64,000 nt of DNA, taken from CANMXU01 sp052030545. Its GTDB lineage: Bacteria > Pseudomonadota > Gammaproteobacteria > Enterobacterales > Alteromonadaceae. Location: the NCBI RefSeq assembly GCF_052030545.1, contig NZ_JBPDIH010000011.1:72672-136671 (forward strand), written 5' to 3'. This document shows, in pieces, positions 42,115 to 50,846 of this stretch. The notes under the pieces are model-generated. The model ran no database searches. It saw only the letters and a list, made by a program, of their open reading frames with translations, and was not told where the DNA came from. A program made the position numbers and the translations under genes. How positions within the stretch are numbered: the stretch's first letter is position 1; each line of letters opens with the position of its first letter.

Positions 42115-44286
42115 TTAGAAGCTGTAGCTCACTTCAGCCCAAGCACTTAATCCTTCACTTGGTAAACGCGTCATTACCGGCGTATCTGTACCCATAACGC
42201 GGTTATAACCACCTAAATGATTTTGATATTCACGGTCGAGTAAATTATCAACACCGCCACGTATGGTTAAACTTGAGTTAACGAAGTATTCAACGTCGAT
42301 ATTGACAAGACCATAGCCTGATGTTGTTTGCTCATCATTAGTCACTGACACGTCGTCTTGCGCTGCTACGGCAACGAAGGTTAAGTTAGTAGTAAGTTTG
42401 TCATTAACATAACTTACGCTAACTTGGGTATTTAGTGGCGCAATGCGATATAAATTATCATCAATATCACGACGTTCGCCACGCACATAACTTGCAATAC
42501 CTGATAACTGGAAGTGCTCATTTAGATTGTAATACCAGCTTAAGTCTAAACCGTATAACTTAGCGTCAACATTGCTAAATTGTAGGTAATCTTCCATGGG
42601 TACCGCTGTACCTTGAATGTAGTCGTCAATGTTTTGATAAAAAACATGCGGTGAAAACATCGCTTTTTCACTTTGATAGGTTAAACCAATATCGGTTTGG
42701 TAGGCAGTTTCAGATTTTAAATTAATATCGCCAATATAGGTTTTACCATCTGCTAGGCCACCAGTTGCTTCCATTGGCATCCACAAATAACGTTCTTGAT
42801 AAGACGGTGCGCGGTTTTTAATGCCAACCCCTGCATATAACGACCATTGATTATTTAATTGAGTTTGGCTGCTTAACGCAATATCAACATTGGTATCAGA
42901 TACGTCACGGTTGGCATTATTAAAGTCTTCACTTCGGTTCATTCCTCCCATGCTCATTCCCATATCCATGTCACTACCCATGTCCATATCGCTACCCATG
43001 TCCATGTCGCTACCCATAGCCATGTCGCTGCCCATGTCCATGTCGCCGCCCATGCCCATGTCGCCGCCCATGCTCATACCCATATTCATATGCACTTCAT
43101 CAGCATTAGCATCTGCGTGTTTAATGCGAACACCTAGCTGAACATTGGTTTTGTCATAGGTATTTTGCCATTCAGCAAATAAGCCATATCGGTTGTCTTT
43201 TACATTGTTGAAATTCATCATTTCAAACATGGCATTATTTGGATTGGTAACGACTGAATCGTGAGTGGCAAAATAACCATCAACACCCCAAGTAATTTCA
43301 CCAAAATCAAAATGACGATTGAAACTAATGGCAAAATCAGTGGTATCTGCTGTTGCTGTATTACGACGATATTTGCTCATATCATTGTTTTCGCGCATCA
43401 AAAAGTTGGTCATACCGTGATCAGCATCAAGATGTCCTACTAACCAGTCACCCTGCCATTTTCCAGCCGTAAAGCTACCGTCTAAATTAAAGCGGTGGCT
43501 TTCGATATATTCAATATCCATTGGCAATGCTGGTGTTCCAGAGTCGGTAGTTTCAGTATAGTGATAACTTAAGCCAATATCGCTGTCGCCTTGCACATAA
43601 CGAATATCGCCGCCAAGCTGCACTTTATCAAAGGCGGTTGGATGAATTTCGCTGCCGTCACCGCTTTCCATGTTATCGCCTTCTTGCATATTGCCGTATA
43701 CCATAACAGCAACATCGCCTTGCGCGGCATTACCAACAGCCGATAGCGTTTTAGCACTGTTATTGCTGCGATAGCCCGCTTGAATATCACCACTGGTTGC
43801 TAATTTGTCAGAATTCATGGTTTCCGCTTTACGCATTTTGACATCAATCGCACCACCTAAGGTATTAATACCTGCAGATACTGGTGCAATACCGCGATAA
43901 ACGGTCATCGAGTCAACAATAAGCGGCGTTGAATAGCTTAACGGGGTATCCATAGCATTTGGTCCAGCACCAATAATTGGGTGACCATCTAAAGAAGCCG
44001 CAACACGGTCACCAAAAAGACCACGGTACTGAGCAATGCCGGTAACCGGGCCATTACTGTTAATATTTGCGCCAGGAATTGAACTTAACCAGTTTGCTAA
44101 ATCAGGCACGCTAGTTTTACCTTTAGCAAAACTTTGATCATGGCTTAAGTCATTATGACGTTGATGGGTAATGGTTAAAACTTCAATGTCTTTTGCATCG
44201 GTAGCAAAGCTTGGCAGAGCCACGGCACTTAAAGACAACAACGCAAGGTTAATAGCAACTGAAGTAGGCTTAAGAGAAAATGTCAT
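42115..44286 (-). CDS. TonB-dependent receptor of the copper (OprC/NosA) type
   Basis: A 723-aa outer-membrane receptor. After the signal peptide (residues 1-28) comes the plug (VPDLANWLSSIPGANINSNGPVTG; QYRGLFGDRVAASLDGHPI; GGAIDVKM), then the barrel ending in WAEVSYSF. The phrases GDRVAASLDGHPIIGAGPNAMDTPLSY and YRGIAPVSAGINTLGG match the copper-receptor subfamily. A loop at about 397-448 contains a run of MGSDMD-type repeats rich in Met and Asp, suited to binding copper. The substrate is inferred, not shown. A perfect palindrome lies upstream at 44364-44386. Confidence 0.85.
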   Translation of the reverse strand: MTFSLKPTSVAINLALLSLSAVALPSFATDAKDIEVLTITHQRHNDLSHDQSFAKGKTSVPDLANWLSSIPGANINSNGPVTGIAQYRGLFGDRVAASLDGHPIIGAGPNAMDTPLSYSTPLIVDSMTVYRGIAPVSAGINTLGGAIDVKMRKAETMNSDKLATSGDIQAGYRSNNSAKTLSAVGNAAQGDVAVMVYGNMQEGDNMESGDGSEIHPTAFDKVQLGGDIRYVQGDSDIGLSYHYTETTDSGTPALPMDIEYIESHRFNLDGSFTAGKWQGDWLVGHLDADHGMTNFLMRENNDMSKYRRNTATADTTDFAISFNRHFDFGEITWGVDGYFATHDSVVTNPNNAMFEMMNFNNVKDNRYGLFAEWQNTYDKTNVQLGVRIKHADANADEVHMNMGMSMGGDMGMGGDMDMGSDMAMGSDMDMGSDMDMGSDMDMGMSMGGMNRSEDFNNANRDVSDTNVDIALSSQTQLNNQWSLYAGVGIKNRAPSYQERYLWMPMEATGGLADGKTYIGDINLKSETAYQTDIGLTYQSEKAMFSPHVFYQNIDDYIQGTAVPMEDYLQFSNVDAKLYGLDLSWYYNLNEHFQLSGIASYVRGERRDIDDNLYRIAPLNTQVSVSYVNDKLTTNLTFVAVAAQDDVSVTNDEQTTSGYGLVNIDVEYFVNSSLTIRGGVDNLLDREYQNHLGGYNRVMGTDTPVMTRLPSEGLSAWAEVSYSF
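42940..43095 (-). repeat. Tandem 18-bp repeats coding the Met/Asp-rich receptor loop
   Basis: Within the receptor gene, imperfect 18-bp units encode MGSDMD/MGGDMG hexapeptides, at least five in a row, flanked by shorter MGMSMGG variants. Such repeats are prone to length change; all unit changes would stay in frame. Confidence 0.85.
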
Positions 44287-44363
44287 AATAGCTTCTTGTT
44301 TATTATTAAAAAATTGCAGCTATTTTGTTGTTGATTACATTTGAAAACAAAGAATATGTGCAC

Positions 44364-44386
44364 AACTGCGACAGATTGTCGCAGTT
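44364..44386. promoter_or_regulatory. Perfect palindrome upstream of the copper-type receptor gene
   Basis: AACTGCGACA and TGTCGCAGTT form a perfect 10-bp inverted repeat around GAT. It lies 78 bp before the receptor start and 70 bp after the beta-lactamase stop. It could be an operator for the receptor or a terminator of the upstream gene; the lack of a T run on the minus strand favours an operator. Confidence 0.55.
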
Positions 44387-44455
44387 AATCAATCACTTAT
44401 TTGATGCACGTCAATTTTGGCAAATGAGTGCTCGTTACCTAAGGTAATTCAGTGG

Positions 44456-45271
44456 TTAAATTATCGCTAACTTTTTCAGGTGATTAATGACAATCTGGGT
44501 ACGTGATTTTTTCATTTCACCGTAAGTTTTACGATTAAAGTTAAAGGCAAAATAATGCGTGCCAGCTTTGTTTTCAACAAAGCCAACATACCAACCTAAC
44601 ATGGAATTATCGTCTACTTTACCTGCACCCGTTTTTGCGTACATTTTATAGTGCGCATCTTGACCCGCTAACATGACTTGCTTGATAGTCGCTAAGCTCT
44701 TCTCTTTTATAGAAAATGTATTCTCATTTAGCTTCTGCAAGAAGGTAATTTGTTCGTTGGCGGAGATTTTCATACTGCCATTTAGCCAAAAACTGTCTAA
44801 ACCTGAGGAAATATCTTGGTTGCCATAATTAAAGCGCTTTAGCGCTTGTTGCATATTAGCGCTGCCAATGTCGCTCGCTAATTGGCGATATACCGCCACC
44901 ATTGAAAACTTAAATGCGGTCGATAAGCTATATTCAGGTAACTTCCATACCGATGGCCACCATTGCTGCGGTGGATATTTTTCTTTATCAAAACTCATCA
45001 CTTGCTCAGCATTTTCAATAAGACCAAGTTCTAAACCAATTACGCTATTGGGTACTTTAAAGGTAGAAAACGGGCTAAAAGCGGTATCGGCACGCTTGGC
45101 ATTAATGACATGTTTTTGCTGACTTTGTTCACTGAAAATAACCAAAGTACAATCAATCTGCCCTTCAAGGCAGTATTCTGTGGTTTCTGATGAAGGTTTT
45201 GCTTGTACAGAATTGAATGACAAACAAGCGCCGAGCATTAGAGTTAAGGAAACATTTTTTAGCTTTATCAT
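44456..45271 (-). CDS. Class D (OXA-type) beta-lactamase
   Basis: A periplasmic serine beta-lactamase of about 271 aa. The class D motifs are present in order: STFK with the catalytic Ser and carbamylated Lys, FSMV (SxV), YGN, and KTG in YAKTGAGK, with the WYVG motif after it. A signal peptide (VSLTLMLGACLSFNSVQA) precedes the mature enzyme. The ATG at 45271 is preferred over a GTG at 45283. No mobile element or other resistance gene flanks it, so it is probably a chromosomal species gene. The substrate range cannot be read from sequence. Confidence 0.92.
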   Translation of the reverse strand: MIKLKNVSLTLMLGACLSFNSVQAKPSSETTEYCLEGQIDCTLVIFSEQSQQKHVINAKRADTAFSPFSTFKVPNSVIGLELGLIENAEQVMSFDKEKYPPQQWWPSVWKLPEYSLSTAFKFSMVAVYRQLASDIGSANMQQALKRFNYGNQDISSGLDSFWLNGSMKISANEQITFLQKLNENTFSIKEKSLATIKQVMLAGQDAHYKMYAKTGAGKVDDNSMLGWYVGFVENKAGTHYFAFNFNRKTYGEMKKSRTQIVINHLKKLAII

Positions 45272-45486
45272 GGTCAAATTCACCAGCGTTAATTTTTATT
45301 AAACAACAAATGTAGGGCTATGTTACTTTCATTCATCAAATAAAAGCTAGTGCTTATCTGCGCGCAGTTGACTCAGATCGTTTTAACTTAATCAAAGTAA
45401 CGCTAATTAATTAATGACAAACACAGAAACAATGGCACAATGAGAATTGCTTTTATGCCCTATAGCATTCATAACAAGGAATATTA

Positions 45487-46740
45487 ATGAAAGGTTTTAT
45501 TGCCTTCTGCTTATTTACCGTCAGCTTTTTCAGCTACAGTGGTGAGCAAGCAGAAGAAATTTTCAAACAGTTTGCTCCCTCACTTTATCAAATAAAAATT
45601 ATCGACAAAGCCAGTGGCGAAAAATCATCAATAGGCTCGGGCTTCCAAATTACGGCAAACGGCTTAATTGCCACTAACTATCATGTTATTTCGAGTTACG
45701 CACGTCATCCGCATAAATACCAAATTGAATACTTAGATCATCAAGGCAATAAAGGCACGTTAGCTTTAGAAAGTGTTGATGTGATCAATGACCTAGCTTT
45801 AGTTAAACGAGAAACCAGCTCAGCAATGCCATTTTTCCCAATTGCCAAGCAAGCGCCAATTAAAGGCGAGGAGTTATTTTCGTTAGGTAATCCGCACGAC
45901 TTAGGCATGATAGTTGTGCCCGGCACCTACAACGGCTTGAAAAAAGAATCGTTTAACGACCGCATTCACTTCACCGGTTCGGTTAACTCAGGCATGAGCG
46001 GTGGTCCGGTTGTTAATCATGAATCGCAGGTTGTCGGTATTAACGTTGCAACTTCCGGTAACCAAATTGGTTTTTTAGTACCGCACGATAAACTGCAAAC
46101 CTTATTTGATAATTACCTCGCCAAAGCGCCCGATAATATCGAACAGCAAATGACCAACCAATTGGCCGATAACCAAAATAAGTTATTTTCTCGATTATTG
46201 TCAGCTAACTGGAGCATGAAACAATTAGGCGAAGCACGCATTCCAACCATCGATGTACCTTTTATCCGTTGTTGGGGTGAGTCAAATGCCGATAAAGCTG
46301 ACGCCTTGATATTGGTGGCTGTCGCAAACTGTTCACTTGATGAAAATACCTATTTATCATCACACTTTTTTACCGGCTCTATCGATATGGAATTTCGTTA
46401 CATGCAGGCAAAAGACTTAAGTGATCAAAAATTCTATCACTTATATCAAAACCGTATTCGTCAAGCTGGTCCTGGCAATCGCGCAGGTAAAGACGATGTT
46501 ACAGAATTTCAGTGCCATCACGACGTAGTATCTCCCGAAAAAAGTAGTAGCACCAATAAAGCGGTATTTTGCACCCGCGCTTATAAAGATTTCCCAAATC
46601 TTTACGACATTTTATTCTTATCAGCGACGGTTGATAAAAACAATAAAGCACTGGTGAGTCATTTTACCGTTGCCGGTGTTGACCAAAATAATGCCATGGC
46701 CTTTACACAACGCTTTTTGGAGACGGTTTCATGGAATTAA
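45487..46740 (+). CDS. Exported trypsin-like serine protease with Cys-rich C-terminal domain
   Basis: A 417-aa protein with a signal peptide (FIAFCLFTVSFFSYSG) and a trypsin-like domain (about 25-220). The triad is visible: His in ATNYHVISSY, Asp in DVINDLALVKR and Ser in GMSGGPVVNH. There is no PDZ domain, unlike DegP. Residues 230-417 form a separate domain with cysteines at IRCWGES, ANCSLDE, FQCHHD and VFCTRA, which I do not recognise. The last 10 bp overlap the start of the FHA gene, so the pair is translationally coupled. Confidence 0.85.
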   Translation: MKGFIAFCLFTVSFFSYSGEQAEEIFKQFAPSLYQIKIIDKASGEKSSIGSGFQITANGLIATNYHVISSYARHPHKYQIEYLDHQGNKGTLALESVDVINDLALVKRETSSAMPFFPIAKQAPIKGEELFSLGNPHDLGMIVVPGTYNGLKKESFNDRIHFTGSVNSGMSGGPVVNHESQVVGINVATSGNQIGFLVPHDKLQTLFDNYLAKAPDNIEQQMTNQLADNQNKLFSRLLSANWSMKQLGEARIPTIDVPFIRCWGESNADKADALILVAVANCSLDENTYLSSHFFTGSIDMEFRYMQAKDLSDQKFYHLYQNRIRQAGPGNRAGKDDVTEFQCHHDVVSPEKSSSTNKAVFCTRAYKDFPNLYDILFLSATVDKNNKALVSHFTVAGVDQNNAMAFTQRFLETVSWN

Positions 46741-47696
46741 TTATTGAAGAAATTAGCCGTGGTCATAAATTACTGGGACGTCATAAATTTGCGCAAAAGA
46801 ATATTCGTATCGGGCGAGGCTACCAAAACGACATTATTTTAGATGATCCGCATATTTGCCCCGACCATTTACACATTAACTTTGATGGTGAAAACTGGAT
46901 AGTCACTGATGAAAACAGTATTAACGGTAGCTATTTGGAAGATGGTAAACGCACCGTAAGCCAACATATCGTTAAATCAGGCGATGTGATCTCGTTTGGA
47001 AAAAGTCAGATCCGATTACTTTTCCCTAATCACCCTGTTGCCGAAAGTGTTGAATTTAGCCCATTTGAAAGCTTAATTGATTTTGCCCGCCAGCCAATTG
47101 CCCTAATCGCAAGCATTTCGTTATTTGCGTTTATTGCGGGGTATATTTTCTTCCTCAATCAAACCATCGAAGTGCCGTTGACTAAAATTGCAGTACCGGC
47201 TATTGGCATGACCTTAATGTTTGCCCTTTGGCCTGGCGCTGTTGCTTTGGTGTCGCATTTAACCAAACACGAAAGCCGAATACTAAGCCAATTAGGCGTC
47301 GCATTTTTGCTGTATAACTTAATGTGGGTGAGCGATATTATCGAAAGCATTGCAGGTTTTAACTTATCGGCAAACTGGCCGGTTGGTTTGTTAACAACAC
47401 TGCTTCCAATAGCGCTGGCATTTTGCTTGTTTTGGCTAAACTGCTATATCGGTTTTCACATGAACGCAAAACGCCGCTTGATTATTTCATCGGCATTAAC
47501 CTGTTTAGTTTTTGGCGGCACTTTTTTAATTCAGCTTAGTAAGACTCCAGAATTTCGCAGTCAACCGCAATACGACGCTACCATAATGACACCGTCATTT
47601 TTGTTTAGCTCTGGCTCAACGACAGATAAGTTTATTGCAGACAGTAACAAGCTTTTTATGAAAGTCGACAAAGAAGCGCAAGAAGATAAAGAATAA
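46731..47696 (+). CDS. FHA-domain polytopic membrane protein
   Basis: A 321-aa protein. Residues 1-100 are an FHA domain (IRIGRGYQNDIILDDPHICPDHLHINF, then NSINGSYL). The GR, H and N-G positions are kept, but the usual phosphothreonine-contacting Ser before H is replaced (CPDHLH), so phospho-binding is doubtful. Five hydrophobic helices follow (IALIASISLFAFIAGYIFF to RLIISSALTCLVFGGTFLI), and then a short tail. It is coupled to the upstream protease. I infer that it anchors or senses for the protease across the inner membrane. Confidence 0.82.
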   Translation: MELIIEEISRGHKLLGRHKFAQKNIRIGRGYQNDIILDDPHICPDHLHINFDGENWIVTDENSINGSYLEDGKRTVSQHIVKSGDVISFGKSQIRLLFPNHPVAESVEFSPFESLIDFARQPIALIASISLFAFIAGYIFFLNQTIEVPLTKIAVPAIGMTLMFALWPGAVALVSHLTKHESRILSQLGVAFLLYNLMWVSDIIESIAGFNLSANWPVGLLTTLLPIALAFCLFWLNCYIGFHMNAKRRLIISSALTCLVFGGTFLIQLSKTPEFRSQPQYDATIMTPSFLFSSGSTTDKFIADSNKLFMKVDKEAQEDKE

Positions 47697-47704
47697 AAAC
47701 AAAA

Positions 47705-47731
47705 AAGCCAGCAACTAAGTTGCTGGCTTTT
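47705..47731. terminator. Terminator between the FHA gene and trpS
   Basis: An 11-bp stem (AAGCCAGCAAC with GTTGCTGGCTT) around TAA, flanked by A and T runs, so it can act in both directions. Confidence 0.88.
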
Positions 47732-47743
47732 ATATTTTTATCA

Positions 47744-47792
47744 CTTGAAGCTTTTAACTTGTAGCTTCTAGCTTCTAGCTTGAAGCTTCTCA
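47744..47792. repeat. Degenerate heptamer array of CTTCTAG type, seven units
   Basis: Seven consecutive 7-nt units read CTTGAAG, CTTTTAA, CTTGTAG, CTTCTAG, CTTCTAG, CTTGAAG and CTTCTCA. They fill the space between the FHA-gene terminator and the trpS stop codon. The two central units are identical to the unit of the perfect array at 63924-64000 (there in the phase TTCTAGC). Confidence 0.85.
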
Positions 47793-47796
47793 CTAT

Positions 47797-48801
47797 TTAC
47801 GGCTTAGGAATAAAACCCACTGCATCGTAAACCGACGCTAATACTTTACTCGCACGTTCTGACGCTTTATCAGCACCATTTCGCATCACTTCATTTAAAA
47901 ACGCTTGGTCATTGCGGTACTGGTGGAAACGCTCTTGAATTGGCGCTAATAAACCGACAACCGCTTCAGCAACATCACCTTTTAAGTGACCATACATTTT
48001 ATCTTCATACTGTGGTACCAAATCAGCCACGCTTTGCCCAGTAGCACAAGAAAGTAATGACAATAAGTTCGATACACCTGGTTTTTCTTTTACGTCAAAA
48101 TAAATACGCGCTTGCTCGTCAGAATCGGTTACCGCACGCTTAATTTTTTTAGTGATTTTTTTAGTATCTTCTAATAAACCAATAAAGTTACCTGGGTTAG
48201 TATCCGACTTTGACATTTTTTTAGTTGGCTCTAACAAGCTCATTACACGGGCGCCATGTTCCGGAATAAAAGGCTCTGGCACAACAAAAACGTCACCGTA
48301 AAGATTATTAAAACGAGTGGCAATATCACGCGCTAATTCTAAATGTTGTTTTTGGTCATCGCCCACAGGTACGCGGTCGGCGCGGTATAATAAAATATCA
48401 GCCGCCATTAATACTGGATAGGTAAACAAACCTGAGTTCATGTTTGCTTCAGATTTTTGCGACTTATCTTTATATTGGGTCATGCGGTTAAGCTCGCCCA
48501 TTTGGGTATAACAGTTTAATACCCAACTTAATTGTGCATGCTCTGGTACATGAGATTGAATAAAAATAGTGCTTTGTGCGGGATCAACACCACACGCTAA
48601 ATACAAGGCTAAACCGTCTAATGTTGCATCACGTAACGCTTGTGCCTCTGGGCGTACAGTAATAGCATGCTGGTCAACTAGCATATAATAGCAGTCATGA
48701 CTTTGCTGCATATTAACCCACTGTTTTATTGCACCCAAATAGTTACCAATAGTCAGCTCACCTGATGGCTGACAGCCACTTAATACGATAGGTTTAGTCA
48801 T
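47797..48801 (-). CDS. trpS: Tryptophanyl-tRNA synthetase
   Basis: Charges tRNA-Trp. The 334-aa class I synthetase has the HIGH-like motif SGELTIGNYLGAIKQW near the N-terminus and the KMSKS loop (KKMSKSDTNPGNF, about residue 195). Length matches the family. It follows rpe by 45 bp; the gph gene often found between these two is absent. Confidence 0.97.
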   Translation of the reverse strand: MTKPIVLSGCQPSGELTIGNYLGAIKQWVNMQQSHDCYYMLVDQHAITVRPEAQALRDATLDGLALYLACGVDPAQSTIFIQSHVPEHAQLSWVLNCYTQMGELNRMTQYKDKSQKSEANMNSGLFTYPVLMAADILLYRADRVPVGDDQKQHLELARDIATRFNNLYGDVFVVPEPFIPEHGARVMSLLEPTKKMSKSDTNPGNFIGLLEDTKKITKKIKRAVTDSDEQARIYFDVKEKPGVSNLLSLLSCATGQSVADLVPQYEDKMYGHLKGDVAEAVVGLLAPIQERFHQYRNDQAFLNEVMRNGADKASERASKVLASVYDAVGFIPKP

Positions 48802-48846
48802 GTGTATCCTTTAAATATTTCTCTATTCTTTATAAGCTGGCGTTAA

Positions 48847-49521
48847 CTATTCGCCAACCTTACTTAATTCTGCACGCATTTGGTCAATAACGGTTTTATA
48901 ATCGGGCTGTGAAAAAATCGCAGAGCCGGCGACAAACATATCAGCGCCAGCCTCGGCTATTTCTTTAATGTTATCGACTTTTACACCACCATCGATTTCC
49001 AAGCGAATATCACGACCACTGTCGGTAATTCGCTGTTTCACCAATTTCAATTTATCTAATGTTGACGGAATAAACGACTGTCCACCAAAACCTGGATTAA
49101 CAGACATCAGCATAATGCTATCGAGTTTATCAATAATAAAATCTAAATAATGTAACGGAGTCGCAGGGTTTAGTACTAAACCCGCTTTACAGCCATGATC
49201 TTTAATTAACTGTACAGTGCGATCAACATGTTCACTGGCTTCAGGGTGGAAGGTAATAATATCGGCACCTGCTTTGGCAAAAGCAGGAATTAAACTATCG
49301 ACCGGTTTTACCATCAGGTGAACATCAATTGGTGCGGTAATGCCGTAGTTTCTTAGTGCTTGGCAAAACATTGGGCCAAAAGTGAGGTTCGGCACATAGT
49401 GGTTATCCATCACATCAAAATGAACAACGTCTGCCCCTGCAGATAATACTTTCGCAACATCTTCACCTAAACGTGAAAAATCAGCTGATAAAATAGATGG
49501 TGCAATTAAAAATGAAGACAT
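48847..49521 (-). CDS. rpe: Ribulose-phosphate 3-epimerase
   Basis: Interconverts ribulose 5-phosphate and xylulose 5-phosphate in the pentose phosphate pathway. The 224-aa TIM barrel shows IAPSILSADFSRLGE, VHFDVMDNHYVPN, DVHLMV, VNPGFGGQSF and LEIDGGVK, with the metal-binding His and Asp residues in these motifs. It is upstream of trpS on the same strand and separated from dam by two genes of opposite strand. Confidence 0.97.
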   Translation of the reverse strand: MSSFLIAPSILSADFSRLGEDVAKVLSAGADVVHFDVMDNHYVPNLTFGPMFCQALRNYGITAPIDVHLMVKPVDSLIPAFAKAGADIITFHPEASEHVDRTVQLIKDHGCKAGLVLNPATPLHYLDFIIDKLDSIMLMSVNPGFGGQSFIPSTLDKLKLVKQRITDSGRDIRLEIDGGVKVDNIKEIAEAGADMFVAGSAIFSQPDYKTVIDQMRAELSKVGE

Positions 49522-49875
49522 ACTTTACCCCTCGCCAAAATCAGCGCTACTTTATAACAATTCAACACAATATGCGATAAAACTGACGGTTTTTCCCCTT
49601 AATTCACCATAATAGCGCAAAGATTATTGCTGAAACTTTACGCACTCCATTTGTGCAATTACATTTTTTGTTTTGCACTCAAATCGTGCAGCAGAGATTT
49701 AAACAAGATAATCATAATTTGACCAATAAACAAAACAAATAATATATCTCATTGTTAATTAAGAAATAATAAATTTATTTTTTTGATTTTTACGGCTCAG
49801 GCATTGTCTTTGCAATTAAACATTCAGAAATATCATAAATTTTATTAATAATTAAAAATATGCAAGGGTAAAAAC
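49522..49875 (+). promoter_or_regulatory. Intergenic region between rpe and the porin-like gene
   Basis: 354 bp, strongly AT-rich in its right half, between two divergent genes. It must hold the promoter of rpe-trpS and that of the porin-like gene. AAGGGTAAAA before 49876 provides the ribosome binding site. Beyond AT-rich tracts (49735-49800, 49830-49860) I see no repeat, hairpin or operator that I can name. Confidence 0.4.
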
Positions 49876-50529
49876 ATGAAAAAAACACTACTTTCTATCA
49901 CGCTTTCATCATTATTAGCTTCTACAGCATTTGTATCAACTCAAGCTTCTGCTATTGCAGACGTTGAAGGTTTATCTGCAAATGTAGGTGTTGTATCACA
50001 ATACTTCTTCCGCGGTGTTGCTCAAACAGGCACAGCTTCAGCAAGTGCTGGCCTAGATTACGAAAACAGCGGTTTTTATGTAGGTACTTGGGCTGCTGAC
50101 GTTCAAGATGGTTTAGAAATTGACCTATATGGCGGTTACGGCGGCGAATTTGAAGGCGGTTTAGGTTACAGCGTAGGCTTTACCACTTACCAGTATACCG
50201 GTGATTTTGATACATCTTACAACGAAATTAACTTAGGTTTAAGCTACGGTATATTTTCACTTTCATACAATATAGGTGAGTGGGAAGTTGAAGGTGGTTC
50301 AGACCAAGATTACGATTTCCTTTCTGCTACTGTTGAGCACGAAGGCTTCTACGCGACATACGGTACTTGGGGTGACGACTTTGACGGCGACTACGTTGAG
50401 TTAGGTTACGGTACTGAAGTAGCTGGTTTTGATGTAGGTGTTGCAGTTATTGCAAACTCAAAAGAACTTGATGCAGAAACGGGTAAAGGTGATGAAAACC
50501 TAGTATTTAGCATTGGTAAATCTTTCTAA
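49876..50529 (+). CDS. TorF-family putative porin (TIGR02001 type)
   Basis: A 217-aa outer-membrane beta-barrel protein. A signal peptide (residues 1-26, ending TQASA) is followed by alternating strands with the family hallmark VGVVSQYFFRGVAQTG and ending in the Phe-terminal strand FSIGKSF. The mature protein is highly acidic (many Asp, Glu and Gly). Substrate unknown. It is transcribed against the surrounding dam-rpe-trpS operon, with its own terminator at 50548-50582. Confidence 0.88.
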   Translation: MKKTLLSITLSSLLASTAFVSTQASAIADVEGLSANVGVVSQYFFRGVAQTGTASASAGLDYENSGFYVGTWAADVQDGLEIDLYGGYGGEFEGGLGYSVGFTTYQYTGDFDTSYNEINLGLSYGIFSLSYNIGEWEVEGGSDQDYDFLSATVEHEGFYATYGTWGDDFDGDYVELGYGTEVAGFDVGVAVIANSKELDAETGKGDENLVFSIGKSF

Positions 50530-50547
50530 GCTAAGTTCTTAAAATTT

Positions 50548-50582
50548 AAAGCCCAAATACCGCATGGTGTTTGGGCTTTTTT
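50548..50582 (+). terminator. Terminator of the porin-like gene
   Basis: AAAGCCCAAA pairs with TTTGGGCTTT around a 12-13-nt loop and is followed by a T run. Confidence 0.9.
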
Positions 50583-50641
50583 GCTTCTATAGCCAAATTT
50601 GCTATGCTCATAGTTCCAAAAAAGATCGTATAAGTCATGCT

Positions 50642-50836
50642 ATGAGTAAGCCGCAATCCATTAAACAAACCGTGAAAAGTGTTGCCGCAGCATTTTTAGG
50701 CGTGCAAAGTAATAAAAATCGTCAGCAAGATTTTACCCAAGGAAAGTTCAGTCACTTTGTTATTGTTGGCATTGTTGGCGTAGTCTTGTTTGTTTTGTGC
50801 CTAGTTGCTGTTGTTGCTTTGGTGATACCGAGCTAA
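50642..50836 (+). CDS. DUF2970 small membrane protein
   Basis: A 64-aa protein from the ATG at 50642. It opens MSKPQSIKQTVKSVAAAFLGVQ, the signature of this family, continues NRQQDFTQGKFSHFV and ends in one membrane helix (VGIVGVVLFVLCLVAVVALV). The longer reading from 50564 would run through the porin-gene terminator and is rejected. Function unknown. Confidence 0.87.
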   Translation: MSKPQSIKQTVKSVAAAFLGVQSNKNRQQDFTQGKFSHFVIVGIVGVVLFVLCLVAVVALVIPS

Positions 50837-50846
50837 AGTAGAATCA

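Noticed and set aside
42890..43141. Plus-strand reading frame rich in Met, Ser, Leu and Pro
   Set aside because: It is the antisense shadow of the Met/Asp-rich repeat in the receptor gene and has no ribosome binding site.
44456..45271. A recently acquired resistance gene
   Set aside because: No integron, insertion sequence or other resistance gene flanks it, and its base composition resembles the surrounding genes.
50564..50641. N-terminal extension of the DUF2970 protein
   Set aside because: It would be translated from the terminator hairpin of the preceding gene, and the family begins at the ATG at 50642.
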